Source: Verrucomicrobiota bacterium (GTDB lineage Bacteria > Verrucomicrobiota > Verrucomicrobiia > Limisphaerales > J093). Taken from it: DNA of 64,000 bases. The position numbers and the translations under genes were made by a program. Positions 17,570-26,436 of this stretch are shown here, one piece after another (the first letter of the stretch is position 1; each line of letters starts with the position of its first letter). The stretch lies in the NCBI GenBank assembly GCA_029556615.1, contig JAKQDD010000046.1, positions 1 to 64,000 on the forward strand, given 5' to 3'. The notes beneath the pieces were generated by a model that saw nothing but the letters and a program-made list of their open reading frames with translations, ran no database searches and was not told where the DNA came from.

Positions 17570-19725
17570 TCAGACCCTCCGACGTTGATGCCTCTGCGGC
17601 CGCGCCCCTGGTCGAACAGGTGCGGGAGTTCTTTTCGCCGAAGGGTTTGCTGGCGCGGGCCCGCAATTTCGAATACCGGCCGCAGCAGCAGGCGATGGCG
17701 GTGGCGGTGGCGGAGACGCTGGTGCGGGGCGGGCACCTGGCTGTCGAGGCGGGCACCGGCGTCGGCAAGAGCCTCGCCTATCTCGTCCCCGCCATTCTTC
17801 ATGCCGTGGCGGCCCGCAGCAAGGCCGTGGTCTCGACCCACACCATCAATCTCCAGGAGCAGCTGACCGAGAAGGACCTGCCGCTGCTGGCCCGGGTGCT
17901 GCCGGTCCCCTTCAAGTTCGCGATGCTCAAGGGCCGTCAGAACTACCTCTGCACTCGCCGGCTCGACCGCGCCCTCCATCAAGCCGAGAGCCTGTTCACA
18001 AGCTCCGAGCTCGAGGAGCTGCGGCGCATCCGCGACTGGGCCGGACGCACCGCGGACGGCAGCCTCTCGGACTTCGAGATCGAGCCCGATCCGAAGGTCT
18101 GGTCGCAGGTTTGTTCCGAACGCGGCCTCTGCTCGCCGAAAAAATGCGGGGCCCCCTCGGATTTCGTGAAGGCAGGAGGCGCCCCCTGTTTCTTCCAGCG
18201 GGCGCGGAGCCAGATGGCGGCTGCGGACGTGCTCGTGCTGAACCACACGCTGTTCTTCCTCAACCTCGCCGGGCCGGAGGAGGATCCGCCCGAGAAGGGG
18301 GTGCTGTTCGCCAACGACTTTGTGATCTTCGACGAGGCGCACACGCTCGAAGCCGTGGCCGCGCGGCACATCGGCGTGAGCGTGTCGAGCGCGCAGGTCC
18401 GGTACAACCTGCAGCGGCTCTGGAACGATCGGACGGGCAAGGGCCTGCTCGCGACCCTCCGCCAGGGCAAAGCGGTCGAGCTCGTCGCCGAAGCCGGCCA
18501 GGCGGCGGCGGGCTTCTTTGCGGCGATCGAGGAGGCCTGCGAGAGCCTGCGGCAGCGCCACGGGCCGGCCTTCCCGAGCCGCGGCGCCAGCGCTTCCGAC
18601 CGGACCGAGACCGGATCGCGATCGTGGAGCGAGCTGCGGATTCGCCGGCCGGAGCTGGTGGCGGACGACCTGAGCCTGCCGCTGCAACAGGTGCGCGAGG
18701 CCCTCGCCGACCTGGCCAAGGCGACCGACGACGCCGACACCACGGGCGAACTCCTCGAGTGCCAGCGCCGGCTCGGAGAACTGCGCGAGGCCGTGGGCTT
18801 CTTTCTCGAGCAGCCCGCGGAAGACCACGTCTATTGGGTCGAGCGCACTGGCCGGGCCTCGCGCGCCCAGCGCTCCCTGACGCTCAACGCCGCCCCGGTC
18901 GACGTCGCCGCCCACCTGCGGGAGCACCTGTTTTCCTGCGACACGTCCGTGATCCTGACGAGCGCGACGCTGGCCACCCGGGCGGGCCCCGACACCGGAG
19001 CCTCGAGCGAGCGAGTCGAGGACTCCGAGGACTCGGGCGAGGCCGACAGCGACGGGATGCGCTACTTCACCCGGCGCGTGGGCGCCGACACGGCCCGCTG
19101 CCTCCAGGTGGGCTCGCCGTTCGATTACCCGAACCAGATGCGCCTCTTCCTCGTGGCCAAAATGCCCGACCCGCGCGACCCGGCCTACCGCGAGGCCCTG
19201 GTCCGCTGGATCGGCCATTTCGTCCGCAAAACCCACGGCAAGGCCTTCGTCCTCTTCACGAACACCAAGCTGATGCAGGAGATCGCAGAACAGATGCGCC
19301 CGCTCTTCGACACGCTGGGGATCGCCTGCCTCGTCCAGGGGACCGGCACGCCGCGCTCCCTGCTCCTCGAGCAATTCAAGGAGGACGTCGACTCCGTCCT
19401 GTTCGGCACGGAGAGTTTCTGGCAGGGGGTCGATGTGCCGGGCGAGGCCCTGAGCAACGTGATCATCACCCGGCTGCCGTTCGCCGTGCCGGACCATCCG
19501 CTGGTCGAGGCCCGGATCGAGCGGATCGAGGCCGCCGGCGGCAACGCGTTCAACGACTTCTCGCTGCCCGAGGCGGTGCTGAAATTCCGGCAGGGCGTGG
19601 GCCGTCTGATTCGCACGAAGACCGACACGGGCATCGTGGTGGTGCTGGACAACCGGGTTCTGACCAAGCGCTACGGGCGCAGGTTCCTGGACGCGCTCCC
19701 GCGGTGCCCCGTCGAGATGGTTTAG
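17566..19725 (+). CDS. DinG/XPD-type ATP-dependent DNA helicase
   Basis: 719 residues from ATG 17566, which overlaps the upstream stop; in-frame sequence before this is the acyltransferase tail in another frame. Walker A is GTGVGKS (residues 63-69) and motif II is FDEAHTLE. Cysteines in NYLCTRR and in the [14 protein letters not shown]...PC region match the 4Fe-4S cluster of DinG/XPD helicases. C-terminal motifs are [11 protein letters not shown] and [11 protein letters not shown]. It probably unwinds DNA 5'-3' in repair or replication-conflict resolution. Odd point: around residue 485 an acidic insertion ([12 protein letters not shown]) is encoded by repeated GAGGACTC-like sequence. Confidence 0.9.
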   Translation: MIRPSDVDASAAAPLVEQVREFFSPKGLLARARNFEYRPQQQAMAVAVAETLVRGGHLAVEAGTGVGKSLAYLVPAILHAVAARSKAVVSTHTINLQEQLTEKDLPLLARVLPVPFKFAMLKGRQNYLCTRRLDRALHQAESLFTSSELEELRRIRDWAGRTADGSLSDFEIEPDPKVWSQVCSERGLCSPKKCGAPSDFVKAGGAPCFFQRARSQMAAADVLVLNHTLFFLNLAGPEEDPPEKGVLFANDFVIFDEAHTLEAVAARHIGVSVSSAQVRYNLQRLWNDRTGKGLLATLRQGKAVELVAEAGQAAAGFFAAIEEACESLRQRHGPAFPSRGASASDRTETGSRSWSELRIRRPELVADDLSLPLQQVREALADLAKATDDADTTGELLECQRRLGELREAVGFFLEQPAEDHVYWVERTGRASRAQRSLTLNAAPVDVAAHLREHLFSCDTSVILTSATLATRAGPDTGASSERVEDSEDSGEADSDGMRYFTRRVGADTARCLQVGSPFDYPNQMRLFLVAKMPDPRDPAYREALVRWIGHFVRKTHGKAFVLFTNTKLMQEIAEQMRPLFDTLGIACLVQGTGTPRSLLLEQFKEDVDSVLFGTESFWQGVDVPGEALSNVIITRLPFAVPDHPLVEARIERIEAAGGNAFNDFSLPEAVLKFRQGVGRLIRTKTDTGIVVVLDNRVLTKRYGRRFLDALPRCPVEMV

Positions 19726-19810
19726 CGAGGCGCGCCTCAGACCCGGTCGGGTCCTCAGGCTCATGAAGACCCTGCTGTGCCTGCCCATCCTCTCTTCCGC
19801 GCCTCGCTAA
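19722..19810. repeat. 13-bp-arm inverted repeat after the helicase gene
   Basis: TTAGCGAGGCGCG (19722-19734), which includes the helicase stop codon, is perfectly repeated in inverse orientation as CGCGCCTCGCTAA (19798-19810). The 89-bp unit abuts the next repeat element at 19814 and contains no gene. It may be another small non-coding element or a bidirectional barrier between the convergent helicase and zinc-ribbon genes. Confidence 0.6.
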
Positions 19811-19813
19811 TGT

Positions 19814-19900
19814 AGAGTCCTCGAAGGCAGGGGGGTGGGGTTGGAACAGCAGGGACCAAACTTGGTCTGTTGACCCCATGTTCCACGAGGCGAGGACTCT
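19814..19900 (-). repeat. Stop-codon-associated inverted-repeat element, copy B
   Basis: The same element as at 15872-15956 in reverse orientation, 87 bp, with identical 10-bp termini (19814-19823 and 19891-19900). On the minus strand the zinc-ribbon gene ends in a TAG whose last two bases are the first two of the element, exactly as speA does in copy A. Confidence 0.8.
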
Positions 19901-20123
19901 AGAATCGGTAGACGTTGTTGATCTGGCCGCAATGCGGACACCGCGACCGATCGACATCGGCGTCGTCCGTGTAGACCGTCTGGCATTGCTCGCAACGGAA
20001 CAGGTGGTCCTCGGTCCGGGTGGGGCCAAAGCGCCGCCGTCGCAGTTCATAGCGCACCGCCGCCCAGATCAGCCCCAGGAAGAGCAAGACCACGTAGGTA
20101 AACAGCAACGCGTCGGGAGTCAT
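19899..20123 (-). CDS. Small membrane-anchored zinc-ribbon protein
   Basis: 74 residues. One N-terminal membrane helix (about residues 6-23) is followed by a basic linker and a zinc ribbon with ligands Cys44-x2-Cys47 and Cys62-x2-Cys65. The function is not known. It is the last gene of the exbB-exbD-tonB-like operon, overlapping the TonB-like gene by 4 nt. Too small for automatic detection in some pipelines, but the cysteine pattern and coupling support it as real. Confidence 0.78.
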   Translation of the reverse strand: MTPDALLFTYVVLLFLGLIWAAVRYELRRRRFGPTRTEDHLFRCEQCQTVYTDDADVDRSRCPHCGQINNVYRF

Positions 20124-20893
20124 GACGGCGGAGGCGTTGCGGGGGCCGGCGCCGGCTCGAGGGCGTGCCACACGAAAACGAACTGTCCCCATTGGAACCG
20201 CTGTGCATCCGCCGGCGAAGCCAGCGGGGCGAATCGGGCGGCCCGGGCGAGATCGAGCGCGCGCTGGTCTGCGGCGGGCAGCCCGCTCCGGGTGAGCAGC
20301 GTGGCGGAGACCACCGACCCATCCCCCCGGACCAGCACCTGAACCGTCGAGGGCTGGAGGACATCCGTGGTCTCCCAGCTCGGCAGCTCGAGCGGCCGGG
20401 CCAGCGGACGGCTGGCCAGATCCCCCTCGACACGCACCAAGGAGCGCGTTTGCAGGCGGCCGGTGGGGATCGACACCGCGGCGGGCACCACGGGCACCGC
20501 CTCGGCCACGGCCGGGGGCGCCGGCGCCAGCGGCAGCGCCGCCGGGAGCCGCCCCAGCTCGTTCAAATCCCGCGCCAGCCACCGCGGCGGCTCCGTCCAG
20601 AGCCGGGGCTCGACCCGCAGGACCGTCCGCTCCCGCCACACCCGCCCGGAAAAACCGTCGGGACTCGCAAGGGCAAACTGGGCGGGATCCGTCATCCAAG
20701 CGTCGGCTGCGGCGCTCGCGAGAGTCGGGGCGAGCAGCACTCTGCCCGGATGCGCCGGCGCGAGCGCGGGTTCGGGCGGCTGGCGGGAGAAGAGAAAAAT
20801 CAGCGCGACTTGCACGGCGAACAGCGCTCCCACTGTCCCTCCCCATCGCCGACGGCTCCAGGCCCACGTCGGCGCCTGCGGCTCAAGACTCAT
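20120..20893 (-). CDS. TonB-like energy transducer
   Basis: 257 residues. A single membrane helix (about residues 20-38) is followed by a long Pro/Ala-rich periplasmic region. The C-terminal domain (about 175-235) has the TonB pattern: VQVLVRGDGSVVSATLLTRSG, then an Asp/Ala-Leu helix and ARFAPL. It would carry proton-motive energy from ExbB/ExbD to outer-membrane transporters. The N-terminus lacks the classic Pro-Lys/Pro-Glu run, so the domain assignment rests on the C-terminus and on the 4-nt coupled exbD upstream. Confidence 0.75.
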   Translation of the reverse strand: MSLEPQAPTWAWSRRRWGGTVGALFAVQVALIFLFSRQPPEPALAPAHPGRVLLAPTLASAAADAWMTDPAQFALASPDGFSGRVWRERTVLRVEPRLWTEPPRWLARDLNELGRLPAALPLAPAPPAVAEAVPVVPAAVSIPTGRLQTRSLVRVEGDLASRPLARPLELPSWETTDVLQPSTVQVLVRGDGSVVSATLLTRSGLPAADQRALDLARAARFAPLASPADAQRFQWGQFVFVWHALEPAPAPATPPPS

Positions 20894-21336
20894 GGCGCAG
20901 GGGGCGAACGGCCCGGCGGCGGGAGCAGCGGCGGCCGGGTTGCGATGATCACGTTGTGGATTCCCGCCGACCGGGCGAGGGTGGCGACGCGGACCACGGC
21001 GCCCTGGCGGACGGCTTCATCCGCCTGGAGCATGAGGGTGAGGGGCGTGCGGTGCCGGGCCACGCGGGCAGCCAGGCGCTCGTGCAACGCATCGGCGCCG
21101 ATGACCTGATGATCGAAGTACAGGAGCTCGTTCTGGTCGATCGCGACCACCAGGGCTGCGGCGGTCCCATCCGGGACCTCCGAGGAACCCACTGCCGGCA
21201 GGCTGATCCGGAGGCCGGGCGCGGGCGCCAGCGACGACTGCAGCAGCAGCAACAAGACCAGCAGGAAAAAGACGCCCGCGAACGGCGCCAGGTCGAGATG
21301 GCCCGTGACCGGCCGGAGATTGCGGCGGATCTTCAT
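20890..21336 (-). CDS. ExbD/TolR-family biopolymer transport protein
   Basis: 148 residues. A short cytoplasmic N-terminus is followed by one membrane helix (about residues 18-40) and a periplasmic domain with the ExbD pattern VVAIDQNELLYFDHQVI and LMLQADEAVRQGAVVRV. The membrane helix begins HLDLAPFAGVFF, so the acidic residue used for proton transfer is the Asp of the LAPF motif region. It overlaps exbB by 4 nt upstream and the TonB-like gene by 4 nt downstream. Confidence 0.88.
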   Translation of the reverse strand: MKIRRNLRPVTGHLDLAPFAGVFFLLVLLLLLQSSLAPAPGLRISLPAVGSSEVPDGTAAALVVAIDQNELLYFDHQVIGADALHERLAARVARHRTPLTLMLQADEAVRQGAVVRVATLARSAGIHNVIIATRPPLLPPPGRSPPAP

Positions 21337-21953
21337 GCCCCCTGTTGCAGGTCGCCGAGCAGGTTGAGGATCTCCGTCGTGGCCTTTTCCATGTCGATGA
21401 CAATCCGGTTCACCCGGCTGACGAGGTAATTGTACGCGGCATAGGCCGGGGCGGCGACGGCGAGTCCGGCGCCGGTGCAGACCAGCGCCTGCCAGACCCC
21501 GCCCGCCAGCAGGCCCGCAGGCGCGGAGACTCCCTGCTGCTGCAGGACGCGAAAGACCTCGATAAAGCCCAGCACCGTCCCCAGCAGCCCGAGGATCGGG
21601 GCGATCTGGGCAATTGTCCCCAGCAGCGTCAGCTTCTCCTCGAGGCGCGACACCTCGAGCAGGCTCGCATCCGCCAGCACCTCCCGGACCCGGTCCCGTT
21701 CCCGATCCCGGTTCAGGATGGCCAGCTTGACCAGGCGCGACACCGGGCCCGGTGTCGCGTCGCAGATCGAGACCGCCTCGACCACGTTATCCCGCTTCAG
21801 GACGTTGCGGACGCCGGTGATGAACTCGATCGAGTTGATCTGCTCCCGGTGATAGTGCAGCAGTCGCTCGACGAATACCGCCACCGCGACCGCGCCCGCC
21901 AGCAGCAGCAGCCAGATCATCAGCCCGCCGTGATGCAGCAATTCCGGTAACAT
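21333..21953 (-). CDS. ExbB/TolQ/MotA-family proton channel
   Basis: 206 residues. A first membrane helix near residues 13-30 is followed by a cytoplasmic helical region. Two further helices carry the family core: LLGTIAQIAPILGLLGTVLGFIEVF and the Ala/Gly-rich TGAGLAVAAPAYAAYNYL. First gene of a leftward four-gene operon with ExbD, TonB-like and zinc-ribbon proteins. Most likely energises uptake through TonB-dependent receptors. No such receptor gene is in this window. Confidence 0.92.
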   Translation of the reverse strand: MLPELLHHGGLMIWLLLLAGAVAVAVFVERLLHYHREQINSIEFITGVRNVLKRDNVVEAVSICDATPGPVSRLVKLAILNRDRERDRVREVLADASLLEVSRLEEKLTLLGTIAQIAPILGLLGTVLGFIEVFRVLQQQGVSAPAGLLAGGVWQALVCTGAGLAVAAPAYAAYNYLVSRVNRIVIDMEKATTEILNLLGDLQQGA

Positions 21954-22039
21954 GAGCCTCTTCTATAGCGACGCCCCCCGCATCCGCAATGTTCAAAAAG
22001 CGGCCACGGGCTTGCCAGGGCGCATAAGGCGTACCGGAC

Positions 22040-23605
22040 TCAGCCGCCCAGAGCCGCTTCAATCATGAGGCCGAGGTCGGGGGCTCCATGCCATCCGGCG
22101 GCCTGGATGAGAGTCTGCTTGACCTGGTTTTCGAGTTGCCCGGCGTCCACGAGGAGTTCATTCCAGAACCCTGGGTTGTGGGTTTTCACCCACGAGATCC
22201 AGGTGGCGAAGAGTCGTTGTGCCCGGAGGGCCGGGGCCGGAGGCGGCAAGTCCTCCTCCTCTTTCCGACTCCATTGCTCGAGCACGCTCTCGATGCGAGC
22301 TGCCGGGTGTCTGTATCCGTCCGGTGCGACTATGGGGGTGCTCCGCAGCAGGGCGAGGACCCGGTCGAGGTATTGGATGAAGGTCTTCTGGAGCCGGAAG
22401 AGCACCTCGAGTCTCGGTTGGAAGGCGGCCTTGCCGGTGGCTTCAGCCAGGGCAGGAGCGAGAAGCGCCAGCACAAGTTCGCTCTTCCTCCGCAGCCAGC
22501 AATCCTCCGAGAACCAATAGTCCGAGACCAGCATGGCCACAAGTTGCTCGATCGAGGATGGATCGTGTCCTTCATCTCCGAAGCAGACCAGGCTGAGCGG
22601 GCCACTCTGGAGCGACAGCTCGAACAGCGCCGCTGCGATCCGTACTTCGCGAGGCGGCCAACCGCCCAGAGCCGTTGCGAGGGCCGTCCGATCGACGCCT
22701 GCCATCCGGAAGAACTGCGAGTGTCCGTAGGCGTAACCACACGAGTGGAACCGCACATCTCGCTCGATGGCTCGACGCAGCGCGGCCTGATCCCCGGAGC
22801 AGGTCTGTTGGTAACTGGACAGAATCCGGGCGATCAAACGGCTTGGGCCGCCGCCGGAGCCAGGACAGCCTGGCCCCCGCTGGCTGTCGTCCGCCAGCAG
22901 GGGGCCGTACTTCTCGCGGACAACATAGCGGATGGCCATCTCGCGCACCGACGAGGGGTCCGGGGGATGACCTGTCGCGGCCACAATGCACGCGGCCACG
23001 GGCGTCCGGGCCTGTTCGCTCGAGAAGACTTGGATTTCGAGCCCATGGAAATCGACCCTGCCCGCCTCTCCGAAGACGAAGAGCGCCAAGCCAGGTGCCA
23101 GGCTCGAGACGGCGCGGCACTCCGGCTGTGGGCTTGGCCACCGGGTGCCGGCGAGCAGACGGAACGGACTTTCGAGTGATCTCAAGTACCGATTGATGAG
23201 ATCAGGCCGGCCCGGAGGGATTCGAGACCCGAGGATCTCGACGCGAAGCCGTTGGACGAGGACCGACAGTGTCCCGGCCTCGGCGCAAACGGCCGCTCCC
23301 GGTCTTCGGCCATAGAGCAGCGCGTCGACCGGCATGATCTGGTCGGCGGGGTCAGGCCACAACGCCCGCCCGATCAGCTGCAGCTGGCGAACTTGCAGGT
23401 CGCGAGCCTCGTGCACTGTCTGTTTCACGGCGCCTTCGGCCGCCCGTCGCAGGACGCCGATCACCCCGGGATACGCCGCGAGCAGATCGGGGGCCTCCGC
23501 CGCCAAATGCTCCGACACGAGGCGCCCCTGAGCCGCACCTTCGTGAGCCAGGGATTGGAGATCAAGCAAGTCATCGCCGACGGGCAGGGGTGAGGGTTTG
23601 CACAT
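22040..23605 (-). CDS. Unknown protein, last gene of the MoxR-vWA operon
   Basis: 521 residues from ATG 23605, which has a good Shine-Dalgarno (AAGGAGA, about 5 nt upstream); in-frame sequence further upstream lies in the previous gene. I do not recognise a domain. The sequence is a soluble, mixed alpha/beta protein, Leu/Arg-rich, with no signal peptide or membrane helix and no P-loop. It is 17 nt downstream of the 558-residue gene. Consistent position behind MoxR, vWA and propeller-like genes suggests it is a dedicated subunit or accessory of that system. Confidence 0.72.
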   Translation of the reverse strand: MCKPSPLPVGDDLLDLQSLAHEGAAQGRLVSEHLAAEAPDLLAAYPGVIGVLRRAAEGAVKQTVHEARDLQVRQLQLIGRALWPDPADQIMPVDALLYGRRPGAAVCAEAGTLSVLVQRLRVEILGSRIPPGRPDLINRYLRSLESPFRLLAGTRWPSPQPECRAVSSLAPGLALFVFGEAGRVDFHGLEIQVFSSEQARTPVAACIVAATGHPPDPSSVREMAIRYVVREKYGPLLADDSQRGPGCPGSGGGPSRLIARILSSYQQTCSGDQAALRRAIERDVRFHSCGYAYGHSQFFRMAGVDRTALATALGGWPPREVRIAAALFELSLQSGPLSLVCFGDEGHDPSSIEQLVAMLVSDYWFSEDCWLRRKSELVLALLAPALAEATGKAAFQPRLEVLFRLQKTFIQYLDRVLALLRSTPIVAPDGYRHPAARIESVLEQWSRKEEEDLPPPAPALRAQRLFATWISWVKTHNPGFWNELLVDAGQLENQVKQTLIQAAGWHGAPDLGLMIEAALGG

Positions 23606-23622
23606 AAGTCTCCTTGGGATAC

Positions 23623-25299
23623 TCAACGGTGAACGGCGGATGGGGCGACGCGGAGGACGTGCTCGAGCTCCCACCGGCGGAACACGGTTCGCAGGAGCAC
23701 GGGTTTGCCACCCACCGCCTGCGACCACTGGTGGTGACAGGTCACCAGCCAGCCGACGAATCCCGGGCTGACACGGCAGCCGCGGCGCAAACCGACCAGT
23801 CGGAGATCGACCATCGGCGCACCCGGAACGCGGTAGAGCGAGAACTTGGCCGGCGTCCAGCTTCGCACCAGGTGCAGGAGGGACTGGAGTCGAGCTCCCG
23901 GGTCATCCCATGGATCGAGTTCCACGTCAAACAAGGCGGACCCGGGTTCGAGGTCGAGCGAGTCCAAGAAGGGCGAGAGCGGGACGGCTGGCGCCGCGCG
24001 CTGATTCGAGAGAAGAGTCAGGGACGACCTCGAAAGCCGAATGCAGTCGGCCAGCACCCAGCGCTCGGTTTCGGAGAATCCCGCAACGTCCAAGAGAGTG
24101 TCGACGCCGGCCTGCCATAAGCTCGGAAAGAGGCCGGTCGGCGCCCACTGTGACTCGACAGTCTCGACTTTGAAGTCGCCTGCGGCGCCTTCGTTCCACA
24201 ACCGCTCGGCCTCGGTTTCGAGCACCCGCGCGGCAGTATCAGTCTGGAGCCGCTGCCAGCCATGAGTGATGATCGGGATCTGGCGGCCCGAGGTTTCCCT
24301 CGCCATAAAATGGGCGTAAACCGCCGCGTTCAAGAAAGGCTCCGTAGGATACGAAAGGCCCCAAAAATCCGGCTGCTGCTCTCGCTCGATACCCCAGTGG
24401 TCAGTCGAAATCAGCAGCTTGGTCGTCGGATCCCACTTCAGACGCGAGGCCACCGCCGCTCGCGCACCCGCGTCTCCCAACATGAAGAGTCGCAGCAAGA
24501 CCATGGCCGTCAATCTCGAGACGAGGCCCCGCAAGGCTGCGCCCGGCGCCGCCCCCCGGCCCGCAGCCTCGAGCCGCGGCAGCGTGCCCCCTGGGCTCCA
24601 ATCGGAGTCGCCATGCCAATGGGCCGCGATCAGGAACTCCTCGCGCGAACGGACCTTCTCGGACCACGGCGGCGGTATCCGGCGGAGGTAGTCGGCGACG
24701 GCCAGTTGTTCCAACCCCAGGGCTTGGATGGCCAGCGTCCTGAGGGAGTCGCGGACCTGGACCAGTCCTGCTGCATCCCGATTCGGAAGCAGACGCGAAG
24801 CCAGGACGGCCGTCACGCTGCGGCCGGAGTCGGTCGTCACCGCAGCGGTGAGCTCCGCCACGACAAACCGGTGAAATGCCCGAGCCAGCGATTCAGGCAC
24901 GAGAACGAGGCGGTCGTCCCCGAGAACCAGGTCGCGGAGTGAAATCCCGGTTCCGGCATCCGAGACGACCGCCACTTCATGGAGCGTCGCGCCGAGATCG
25001 ATGGCGGCGAAGTCGGCGTGCGGCGTGCTGAGGATGCGGCCCGCGCTGAGCTCGCCGGGAACGGCGGCGATTCGGATGTGGCTTCGCGGGGGCGCGAGTC
25101 CCACGCCCGCCTGTTCTGTCCAGCGGGCAAGACGGTTGAAATCCGCCGCCGAGCGGATGTCGCCATAGCCAGGGATCACGACAGCCCCTGAATCGAGGCA
25201 TCGTCTGGCGAGCGCGACGAGCTTGCCGGTGTCGGCCAGTTCGGGGAGGAAGAACCGCACGGTGTCATGCCGAATGCCGGTGGGGACATGTTGTTTCAT
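23623..25299 (-). CDS. Unknown protein of the MoxR-vWA operon
   Basis: 558 residues. No domain recognised with confidence. The N-terminal third (about 1-110) has an alpha/beta look, including PGYGDIRSAADF and FAAIDLGATLHEVAVVSDAG. The middle is helix-rich (about 150-300), and the C-terminal part is rich in Trp, Asp and Pro. No export signal, membrane helix or nucleotide-binding loop is visible. It lies 14 nt after the propeller-like gene and 17 nt before the last gene. By analogy with ternary bpX systems it may be one of the variable partner proteins, but I cannot assign it to a named subfamily. Confidence 0.72.
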   Translation of the reverse strand: MKQHVPTGIRHDTVRFFLPELADTGKLVALARRCLDSGAVVIPGYGDIRSAADFNRLARWTEQAGVGLAPPRSHIRIAAVPGELSAGRILSTPHADFAAIDLGATLHEVAVVSDAGTGISLRDLVLGDDRLVLVPESLARAFHRFVVAELTAAVTTDSGRSVTAVLASRLLPNRDAAGLVQVRDSLRTLAIQALGLEQLAVADYLRRIPPPWSEKVRSREEFLIAAHWHGDSDWSPGGTLPRLEAAGRGAAPGAALRGLVSRLTAMVLLRLFMLGDAGARAAVASRLKWDPTTKLLISTDHWGIEREQQPDFWGLSYPTEPFLNAAVYAHFMARETSGRQIPIITHGWQRLQTDTAARVLETEAERLWNEGAAGDFKVETVESQWAPTGLFPSLWQAGVDTLLDVAGFSETERWVLADCIRLSRSSLTLLSNQRAAPAVPLSPFLDSLDLEPGSALFDVELDPWDDPGARLQSLLHLVRSWTPAKFSLYRVPGAPMVDLRLVGLRRGCRVSPGFVGWLVTCHHQWSQAVGGKPVLLRTVFRRWELEHVLRVAPSAVHR

Positions 25300-25313
25300 A
25301 GAAGTCAGGCGAG

Positions 25314-26432
25314 TCAGGACTCGGAACCGATCATCACGAGGGCGTTTCCAAGACCGAGGTGCGCCAGCCCGTTCTCATCGGCGCACAGGCCCCATACCCC
25401 ACTGGAATCGGCACTCAATCCGTCAAGAACCAGTCTCCAGAGCCATTCGTCCTTGGCCGCATGGACTCGGGGCTTGAGCCCCACGACCAGCGCCTCGGGG
25501 TCAACCACGAGCACCTCGGAGGGAGCCCCCGGCACCGCCGCGGCATAGCCCGCTTCCACAGTCTCGGAGATGCCCGCGCCGGCGCGAAAGAATGAGAAGC
25601 CGTCGGTCGCTTTTCCGTCGAGCCCATGCTGAACAAGCAGCATGTCAGCCCCAAGGGGTTCGACCCAGGCCGCGGAACTGGGCAGGTTGCAGGCCGTTGA
25701 CTCGCCCCAGCGAGCCAGTTTCTCCGGCGCCTCCTCGGGCGCCAGCAGTCGCAGCCAGTCGATCCGATCGCCCGCGATCACGGCAAGGCCCTGGCCGCAG
25801 GGCACAATCGCGCAAGGCTCACTCCCACGCCCCAAGAGACGCGCCGCTCCGGCGATCGGGCGGACGCGCGGTTGGTGGGGATCACTGCGGAGTGCAAGGG
25901 CCACAAGGCTCTGCTGCCCGGCCACCAGGCACGTGTCTTCATCAACGTAAAGGGCCGCCGGCCGGTTCCGAATCACGTCGAACCCGAGGTCCGCTGTCAG
26001 TTGGGAGACCCGCCGGAATGCCGAGCCGCGCCGGCGATACCAGTGGACTTCCCAGCGGTCCGTGCCGACCACCAGGGCGTTTGCGGCGCCGGTGGCGGCC
26101 AGGCTGATGGGACGCTGCCCCTCGAGCGCCCAGGGAATCCGGAGCGGACTCTTGACGCTGCTCGTGTCACCGGCGGCGGGGGGGGCGGAAAGCAGGGATA
26201 ATCCTGACTCGTCGAGCAGGGCGGCCGGCGAACCCGCATGGCCGCCAACAAGGCTCCCGCGACCCAACACCTTGACCTCGCGGAATCGGTGGGGGGCACC
26301 CTCGACGACGCAGACCCGGCCGTCTTCGAGCTCGATGCAACACCGTCCGCCGATGCAGCGCATTCGCACAGGCGACGACTCGAGGGACAGGGTCCGGGGT
26401 TCAGTGGGATAAATGGCGGCGTTCATGGTCAT
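25314..26432 (-). CDS. Putative beta-propeller protein (bpX-like) of the MoxR-vWA operon
   Basis: 372 residues from ATG 26432, 4 nt after the vWA gene; ATG 26426 is equally possible. The protein is composed of repeated short hydrophobic strands separated by Gly/Asp turns, for example NALVVGTDRWEVHWY, CLVAGQQSLVALAL, GLAVIAGDRIDWLRLL and DMLLVQHGL, the pattern of a beta-propeller. No signal peptide is present, so it should be cytoplasmic. In MoxR-vWA-beta-propeller ternary systems the propeller is thought to recognise a substrate or trigger. The fold is inferred from pattern and neighbourhood. Confidence 0.62.
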   Translation of the reverse strand: MTMNAAIYPTEPRTLSLESSPVRMRCIGGRCCIELEDGRVCVVEGAPHRFREVKVLGRGSLVGGHAGSPAALLDESGLSLLSAPPAAGDTSSVKSPLRIPWALEGQRPISLAATGAANALVVGTDRWEVHWYRRRGSAFRRVSQLTADLGFDVIRNRPAALYVDEDTCLVAGQQSLVALALRSDPHQPRVRPIAGAARLLGRGSEPCAIVPCGQGLAVIAGDRIDWLRLLAPEEAPEKLARWGESTACNLPSSAAWVEPLGADMLLVQHGLDGKATDGFSFFRAGAGISETVEAGYAAAVPGAPSEVLVVDPEALVVGLKPRVHAAKDEWLWRLVLDGLSADSSGVWGLCADENGLAHLGLGNALVMIGSES

Positions 26433-26436
26433 GGTG

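Noticed and set aside
19010..19046. GAGGACTC-like repeats within the helicase gene, resembling the termini of the 85-bp element
   Set aside because: The stretch is short and in frame, and encodes acidic Glu-Asp-Ser repeats; without the element interior the likeness may be chance.
17422..19788. A 788-codon open frame antisense to the DinG-like gene
   Set aside because: Rich in Arg, Gly, Ala and Glu with no domain; the sense strand carries all helicase motifs.
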